Assembly: GCA_930367215.1 (NCBI GenBank)
Contig: OV884058.1
Span: forward strand, 219,894,208 to 219,958,207
Source: Pollenia angustigena
Lineage: Eukaryota > Arthropoda > Insecta > Diptera > Polleniidae
Length of the DNA stretch: 64,000 bases
Direction of reading: 5' to 3'
Shown: one piece after another, positions 57,822-64,000 of the stretch
Numbering within the stretch: position 1 is the first letter of the stretch
How the letters are laid out: every line of letters starts with the position of its first letter
Translations under genes and position numbers: made by a program
The notes under the pieces: model-generated
What the model was told of the DNA's origin: nothing
The model's input: the letters and a program-made list of their open reading frames with translations, nothing else
The model's database searches: none

Positions 57822-58264
57822 TATGTTTAACAACGGCGGCAAAAATACAACCGTCGGCTTTACCAAATAATATAAAGTGCGACTTTAACGTTTGTCTTTT
57901 TGTAAACGAGCTTTGAAAATAATTCGTATATTTTATAAAAATGTTGAAAGCAAGATAATTAAAATATTATTACTATTCCTTGTATTTTGCATATATAATA
58001 TGATTTTTAGTATTGAAATTTTTTCGCGCCCAATTTTTTTTCGTGAGTTTATTTGACAGTTCAAAGCGGGAACTTTTCTCACAAAAATGTTATAGACACA
58101 ATTTTACTGTAAATTGACGAGCAAAAAGTTACAGATACAGTTTAGTGAGAAAAACAGCTGTTGGTTTCAATATATGGCATTTTTGTTTTTTTCATTTCAA
58201 TCGAAAAGTTTCTCGATGCGAGAGTTACAGAACATGGGCACAGCTCAATAAATTAACCAAAATA
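57822..58264. other. Spacer without recognised features
   Basis: No gene or structured repeat was supported. Confidence 0.4.
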
Positions 58265-58410
58265 CAAATTAGTGAGTTTTTGTGTTAAAATTTACTTTTG
58301 TGTAAGAATTTAATTTATGTGTAAAAAAGAGAATTTTTGGGTAAAAAGTGCCTTTTTGGGTAAAAAGTGCCTTTTTGTGTAAAAAGTAGTGCAAACTTGT
58401 CTGAAAAGTT
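58265..58410. repeat. Minisatellite relic (GTAAAAAGTGCCTTTTTG units)
   Basis: About six units; the two cleanest read GTAAAAAGTGCCTTTTTG. AAAAAG-TGC-CTTTTT is a perfect dyad with a three-base centre. Confidence 0.6.
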
Positions 58411-59555
58411 AATGAGTCTAAAATAATTTTTGTATTTTGAAGCGTTATTTAACGGATCCGTCTTGTTAGATTCTTATTACGGGTACCTTCCTCTAAGTTC
58501 TCAATGTATTGTATTCGAAATTCGCTACCAACCAATTTTTTTTATCGATCTATTTTTTTCTCGTTTCTTTTTGTGTAAAAGAGTGTATTTTTTCTTACGT
58601 TTTTGGTTTCAACAGTTTCTTCCATTTATCGAGTAGCAACAACCAAAAAAAAAAAAAAACAACAAAAAAAGTAAGCAAAAATAAATTTCTTATTATTATT
58701 TATAAGTTTATTTGTTTTCATACAATTCGAGAAATTTTTATTTGATATTTTTATTTTGTTTTAATTTTATACTTGATGTTTGCATGAGAATACGAGTACG
58801 TTGCGATTGCGATTGTGACATGTAAATCGGTGTACTGTTATTTAAAAGTATTTAAGGCAAAAATATTTTCTACTATAGTCGATTAGGCTCGGGGGTTTCT
58901 TGATTTATAGCGATGTAATCTCGGAATGTAAGCATTTTTATGCACAAACACAAATACACACATACATACATACATATATATTAATTGTGGATACAACTTG
59001 AAATAAAATAAGTTTCTTACATGAGATGGTAAATATATTTAAAAACAATTATTTTGTTAATTAAGTCCACCTCCACTAGAAGTTGTATGTCAGTCTATAA
59101 GAAAAACTGTATGACGATAGTGGGGAGTGGTTTATACGATTTCTGGTTGCTGTTTATACAAAAAGACAGCGTTAATAAGCAAAAACCCATTATGGAATTA
59201 AATGTGAAATAAGTCTAAATATTTACTTAAATGTATTCCACGAATTTAAATTCATAAAAAGATAAAAATTGCGTGCCCCATTGCATCTTAGATTATTATT
59301 GGGTCTCTCAAAAAGCGATACAAATAATTTGTTTTTTCATTCGATACTCTTTAGAATATTTTTTAATAACTATAGTATGGATTTAATCTTTCTGTTTCGA
59401 TTCTCTCGTGTTATTTTCTTATCATTTAAATGATTTGTTGGGGAATTTTTATATTTGTTATGTTTTGAAATGTGTTTTAGAAGCATGATACTTAAAATAA
59501 CGGGGATTCCCTTAAACATTATTATAAAATTTAATGAATTTTTGAAGGGCTTATG
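58411..59555. other. Gene-free AT-rich stretch
   Basis: A run of A's lies at 58647-58661 and CATACATACATACATATATA at 58958-58980. No coding region is supported. Confidence 0.5.
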
Positions 59556-59559
59556 AGAC

Positions 59560-61880
59560 TTTTTGTGTAGAAAATTGACCGAGGTCTTTATGTGTAAAAA
59601 GTCACATTTTTTGGATATGTGACTTCTTGTACAGAAAGAGTGTCCTTTTGTGTAAAAAGTGTGACTTTTTTGTAAGAAGTGTGACCTTTTTTGTAAAAAG
59701 TGTGACTTTTTGTGAAAGAGTTGTGACTTTTTTTGTTTGTACAAAGTGTGATTTTTGATGAAAAAAGTGTGACTTTTCATGTAAAATGTGTAACTTTTTA
59801 TGTTAAAAGTGTGACTTTATTTGTAAAAAGTGTGACTTTTTATGTAAAAAGTTTGGCTTTTTATTTAAAAAGTGTGGCTTTTTATTTAAAAAGTGTGGCT
59901 TTTTATTTAAAAAGTGTGACTTTTAATTTAAAAAGAGTGACTTTTAATTTAAAAAGTGTGACTTTTAATTTAAAAAGTGTGACAATTAATTTACAAAGTG
60001 TGACTTTTTATGTAAAAAAGTGTGGCTGTTTATGTTAAAAGTGTGACTTTTAATGTAGAAAGTGTGTCTTTTTATGTAAAAAGTTTGACTTTGTATGTAA
60101 AAAGTGTAACTTTTTATGTAAAAAGTCTGACTTTTTATTTAAAAAGTGTGACTTTTTATTTAAAAAGTGTGACTTTTTATGTAAAAAGTGTGACTTTTTA
60201 TGTAAAAAGTGTGACCTTTATGTACAAATGTGAATTTTTATGTAAAAAGTGTGACGTCTTATGTAAAATGTGTAACTTTTTATCTAAAAAGTGTGATTTT
60301 TTATGTAAAATGTGTGACTTCTTATGTAAAAAGTGTGACTTTTTATGTCAAAAGTGTGTGTAAAAAGTCTGACTTTTCATTTAAAAAGTGTGACTTTTCA
60401 TTTAAAAAGTGTGACTTTTCATTTAAAAAGTGTGACTTTTTATGTAAAAAATGTGACTTTTTATGTAAAAAGTTTGACTTCTTTTGTAAAAAGTGTGACT
60501 TTTTGTGAAAGAATTTAGACTTTTTTTTTTTTTGAAAACAGTGTAATTTTTGATGAAAAAAGTGTGATTTTTCATGAAAAGAGTGTGAATTTTATGTAAA
60601 AAGTGTGACTTTTTATGTAAAAATTTTGACTTTTTATGTAAAAACTTTGACTTTTTATGTAAAAACTTTGACTTTTTATGTTAAAAGTGTGACTCTTCAT
60701 TTAAAAAGTGTGACCTTTTATGTAAAAGCTGTGACTTTTTATGTAAAAAGTGTGACTTTTTATGTATAAGTGTGACTTTTTATGTAAAAAGTGTTACTTT
60801 TTATGTAAAAAGTGTGACTTGTAATGTAAAAAGGGGGACTTTTTATGTAAAAAGTGTGACTTTTTATTTGAAAAGTGAGACTCTTCATTTAAAAAGTGTG
60901 ACTTTTTATGTAAAAAGTGTGACATTTTATGTAAAAAGGGTGGATTTTAATGTAAAAAGTGTGAATTTTTATGTAAAAAGTGTGCCTTTTTATGTAAAAA
61001 GTTTGACTTCTTTTGTAAAAAGTGTGACTTTTTGTGAAAGAATTTAGACTTTTTTTTTTTTTTTGAAAAAAGTGTGATTTTTCATGAAAAAAGTGTGAAT
61101 TTGATGTAAAAAGTGTGACTTTTTATGTAAAAATTTAGACTTTTTATGTAAAAACTTTGACTTTTTATGTAAAAACTTTGACTTTTTATGTTAAAAGTGT
61201 GACTCTTCATTTAAAAAGTGTGACTTTTTATGTAAAAGCTGTGACTTTTTATGTAAAAAGTGTGACTTTTTATGTATAAGTGTGACTTTTTATGTAAAAA
61301 GTGTTACTTTTTATGTAAAAAGTGTGACTTTTTGTGAAAGAATTTAGACTTTTTTTTTTTTGAAAAAAGTGTAATTTTTGATGAAAAAAGTGTGATTTTT
61401 CATGAAAAAAGTGTAATTTGATGTAAAAAGTGTGACTTTTTATGTAAAAATTTTGACTTTTTATGTAAAAACTTTGACTTTTTATGTAAAAACTTTGACT
61501 TTTTATGTTAAAAGTGTGACTCTTCATTTAAAAAGTGTGACTTTTTATGTAAAAGCTGTGACTTTTTATGTAAAAAGTGTGACTTTTTATGTATAAGTGT
61601 GACTTTTTATGTAAAAAGTGTTACTTTTTATGTAAAAAGTGTGACTTTTAATGTAAAAAGGGGGACTTTTTATGTAAAAAGTGAGACTTTTTATTTGAAA
61701 AGTGAGACTCTTCATTTAAAAAGTGTGACTTTTTATGTAAAAAGTGTGACTTTTTATGTAAAAAGTGTGACATTTTATGTAAAAAGTGTTGCTTTTTATG
61801 TAAAAAGTGTGACTTTTTATGTAAAAAGTGTGACTTTTTATGTAAAAAGTGTGACTTTTTATGTAAGTGTTACTATGTGT
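59560..61880. repeat. 2.3-kb, 21-bp minisatellite (AAAAAGTGTGACTTTTTATGT) with higher-order units
   Basis: About a hundred tandem near-copies of AAAAAGTGTGACTTTTTATGT. Each unit holds AAAAAGT-GTG-ACTTTTT, a seven-base dyad. Because 21 is divisible by three, long open frames appear on both strands: KSVTFYV repeats on plus, KSHTFYI on minus. They are a property of the repeat and I do not call them proteins. Larger units begin with GTGAAAGAATTTAGAC plus a T run at 60505, 61034 and 61334, giving 529-bp, 300-bp and ~529-bp higher-order units, the middle one truncated. The array ends at about 61865-61880. Confidence 0.92.
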
Positions 61881-62815
61881 AAAGTGAATTTTTTTGGAAA
61901 AGCTACTTTTTTTTTTTTTGTTAAATTTGACATTTTGTACTACAGGTTGACGAATAATGAACGTTATGATTTAAAAAGTAAATAAAGTTTTTGTTCACGT
62001 TTTTTTTTGGTTTTAATTTCAGAATTAGCTTGGAAAAATTTGGGAAATTTAGAATGAAAAGACTATGCTCAGAACAAAGTACCAAGGTCGTTCAATTTCA
62101 TCATTTTGAAAGTCAGCAGTCGATTATTTAGATACAAAGATTAAATCGAATAATGAGAGATGAGACGCTTTTTACTTAAATGGGCGCCTCTATAAAAATA
62201 TGGGGCGCCGAAAGTCCATAAATAATTGCTGATCATCATTAAGAAGCACGGTATGGTAAAGAATAAATTAAGAAAATATCATTGGATCATATTTTTCAAA
62301 GACAACTTTTTCTTGGCCAAAATTAAATGTTTTTCACATTCTCTTTTTGGTTTTTTTTTAATCTAATAGTAAACATTCCAAACCAAAAAAAAAAAAAAAA
62401 AACAAAAAAAAGTTTAGTTTTAATAAATACTGAACAACCGTTATAATACAACAAATTAAAGTTGAAGTTTATGAAAGCAAATCTAAGAAAATAATAAAAA
62501 CCACGTTTTTTTAGATTTCATTTACGTTTTATTTTGTGTTGAAATGCTAAATATAATAATATTTAATATGGAAAACGTACCTGAAGGTGAGTATAATCAT
62601 AATTTAATATGAAAAAGTGAGAAAAAAATTGGCATTGTGAAAAAAATTGTGCGTTTCATATACACCAAAAAAATAAGTTTTGTAAAAAATTTAATTTTAG
62701 ACGGATTGACAAAAAAATTACAACAAATAATTGTGGGCCATATTTTCACTTTGTCAGATTTTGCTAGTTTTTGTAATTTGTTTTAAAAAACTAATTTTTT
62801 TAAAATACATACTTT
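61881..62815. other. AT-rich spacer without genes
   Basis: An A tract lies at 62386-62402. No supported open frame or structured repeat was seen in this 0.9-kb stretch. Confidence 0.45.
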
Positions 62816-62819
62816 TTTT

Positions 62820-63095
62820 TAAAATTCGGATTTAAATTATGATTAGTACTGTGGTTATTTTTATTGAACGGTTTCTGGTTTTTAGTCCAAATTTCAATAT
62901 CTTAAACAGCCTTAAGCTTATAGAATTAAATTTTCATTAAATAATTTTAATAATGAAAGGCATTTTATAACATGAAATTAATTAAAATTTATTGATAATT
63001 TTTCATTATTGACTGCCGCGGGAATCGAACCCACGTTCATGGACAGGTTGATTTGACATTTCGTCAGCTCAGAATTGGTTTGGCGCATATGCCAA
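62820..63095 (-). mobile_element. tRNA-derived SINE, copy 3 (minus strand)
   Basis: On the minus strand GTGGGTTCGATTCCCGCGGC carries a perfect B box, and the downstream body (ATCAATAAATTTTAATTAAT, TTATAAAATGCCTTTC, TTTAATGAAAATTTAATTC, ATATTGAAATTTGGAC, AACCACAGTACTAATCAT) matches the copies at 15565-15862 and 56581-56832. The tRNA-like head is shorter or more decayed than in the 56581 copy. Confidence 0.8.
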
Positions 63096-63285
63096 AAAGT
63101 CAGAGTGGAGAAAAACGACAAAGAAGATTTACATGAAGATTTCTCATAATGTGCCCGATAGAATTTTTTTTAATATTTTTACCACTGCTTCCGGTATATG
63201 TTTTGAAGAAAAATGCAAATTTTTGCGCAATTTCAGGAATAAAGTTAGAATTTAATAGTATTTTTTTGAAAATGAAAAATATTGT

Positions 63286-63360
63286 TTTGTGCCGCATACG
63301 CCACTTTTCTAAAACAAAATTAAAAAAGTTGCTTTTTTTGCTGCATACGTATACTTATTG
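63286..63360. repeat. Short inverted repeat with GCCGCATACGCC/GCTGCATACGTATAC words
   Basis: GTGCCGCATACGCCACTTTT and AAAAAAGTTGC lie close together and resemble the unit at 27272-27350 in both words and spacing, suggesting one small repeat family. Confidence 0.4.
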
Positions 63361-63816
63361 CTGTGTATTGAGTAACTTGTTGTTGAGATGAATTTTTTTT
63401 ATAGTTTTTTTATTTGATTTTACTTTACAAAAACAGAAAAAACAGTTCTACTGTTATGAAAAGTTACATAAAAAGCCACAAATTAAACAACTTAAATAAT
63501 GCAAAAGTAAAAAGAAAATTTAAAACTTAATATTGAGTAAATTTTTATAATAAGCTTTATCAACACGTAGAAGAAATATAAGCAAGTCTTTTATGTTTCT
63601 ATTTTTATCGCTGGAAATAAATGATGGTTTCGAAATTTTCAAAACATTCGTCAACAAATTCTCAGGAGTTTTCAAACAATTTTTTGATGCAGACTTAAGC
63701 AAAATTGCATTTTTATATATTTCCTCTCTGGTAGAAGTTTTATAATATATACATAAATCATTATTTTAACTGTATAGAAGTACTTTAATTTTAGCAAAAG
63801 GGACTTTTCGAAAGTA

Positions 63817-64000
63817 CATTTTATTTGCTACCAACGAGTATGTGCTGGGTGCTACTAATGTTTGCAGATTTGTGCACAGGGGCACCCCGCAAGGTGGGGT
63901 TCTGTCCCCTCTACTGTGGAACCTGACGGTGAACACTTTGCTGGGTCGGTTCGATAGATTAGGGATAAAAACCGTCGCGTATGCGGATGACGTGGCGGTG
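63817..64000 (+). pseudogene. LINE reverse transcriptase fragment, cut by the window end
   Basis: The frame ending at 64000 reads FATNEYVLGATNVCRFVHRG then TPQGGVLSPLLWNLTVNTLL, GRFDRLGIKT and VAYADDVAV. RGTPQGGVLSPLLWNL is motif B and YADD is motif C of non-LTR reverse transcriptases; the wording is that of the R1/LOA/I type. No stop or frameshift is visible in ~60 codons, so this part is well preserved. Similarity begins abruptly near 63820 in AT-rich DNA, so the copy is 5'-truncated, and it runs off the window. It could be the least decayed LINE here. Confidence 0.85.

Noticed and set aside
59733..61985. Long open frames encoding KSVTFYV repeats (and the minus-strand KSHTFYI frames)
   Set aside because: They follow from a 21-bp repeat, which keeps any stop-free frame open; both strands are open, and there is no start context, domain or non-repeat coding sequence.
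15565..63095. Genuine tRNA genes at the SINE heads
   Set aside because: The heads continue into a shared ~180-bp body, the arms are decayed, and copies repeat in both orientations. They are SINEs.
1..64000. CRISPR arrays, bacterial operons or phage genes
   Set aside because: Composition, SINEs, LINEs and MITEs are those of an insect nuclear genome. The tandem repeats lack unique spacers.

Overview
The window is AT-rich, repeat-dense, non-coding DNA from an insect nuclear genome. It is most likely a higher (calyptrate-type) fly: it holds Tc1/mariner elements with a rosa-like transposase, interspersed repeats ending in TTCGGCATAGCCGAA hairpins, tRNA-derived SINEs, Helentron-like repeats with CTAG-type ends, and CAG/CAA and TATG microsatellites. 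The species is inferred, not proven. I found no intact host protein-coding gene, rRNA or functional tRNA. Every recognisable protein similarity belongs to a broken transposable element. The long uniform AT-rich blocks with triplet microsatellites look like intergenic or large-intron DNA.

Layout. 0-4 kb: inverted-repeat (foldback/MITE) elements and a LINE tail. 4.2-6.3 kb: a Helitron helicase fragment and Tc1/mariner copy 1. 6.6-13.1 kb: AT-rich DNA with one hairpin-ended repeat and one tRNA-like sequence. 13.4-16.5 kb: interspersed repeat, Jockey-like LINE fragment, SINE and a small MITE. 18.7-24 kb: a nest of a MITE, a hAT element with an 8-bp target duplication, two foldbacks and Tc1/mariner copy 2. 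26-31 kb: a second hAT-type element with a young foldback inside, then a TIR element ending CGCCCAGCGGG. 32-33 kb: SINE relic, ~130-bp repeat family and a LINE fragment. 35-38 kb: Helentron-like repeat with an internal 247-bp tandem, two MITEs and a 19-bp minisatellite. 38.7-39.7 kb: hairpin and ~130-bp tandem repeats. 42.2-44.4 kb: a LINE reverse-transcriptase pseudogene set in a scrambled Tc1/mariner relic. 46.6-49.8 kb: tandem repeat, MITE and LINE tail. 50.6-52.1 kb: hAT transposase relic abutting Tc1/mariner copy 3. 53.2-54.3 kb: three-layer nest. 55.1-57.8 kb: Harbinger-like MITE, hAT end, SINE, and a pogo-like element with a MITE inside. 59.6-61.9 kb: a 2.3-kb, 21-bp minisatellite with higher-order structure. 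62.8-64 kb: SINE and the start of a LINE reverse transcriptase cut by the window edge.

Nothing here works as an operon or pathway. The content is a layered record of transposition and tandem amplification. The two most informative patterns are three copies of one Tc1/mariner family, each with a different internal deletion, and a set of dispersed minisatellites whose different repeat units (19 bp, 21 bp, others) share one dyad design, A-run-G, a short spacer, C-T-run. All coordinates of repeat ends were read by eye, and ends without a target duplication may be off by several bases.
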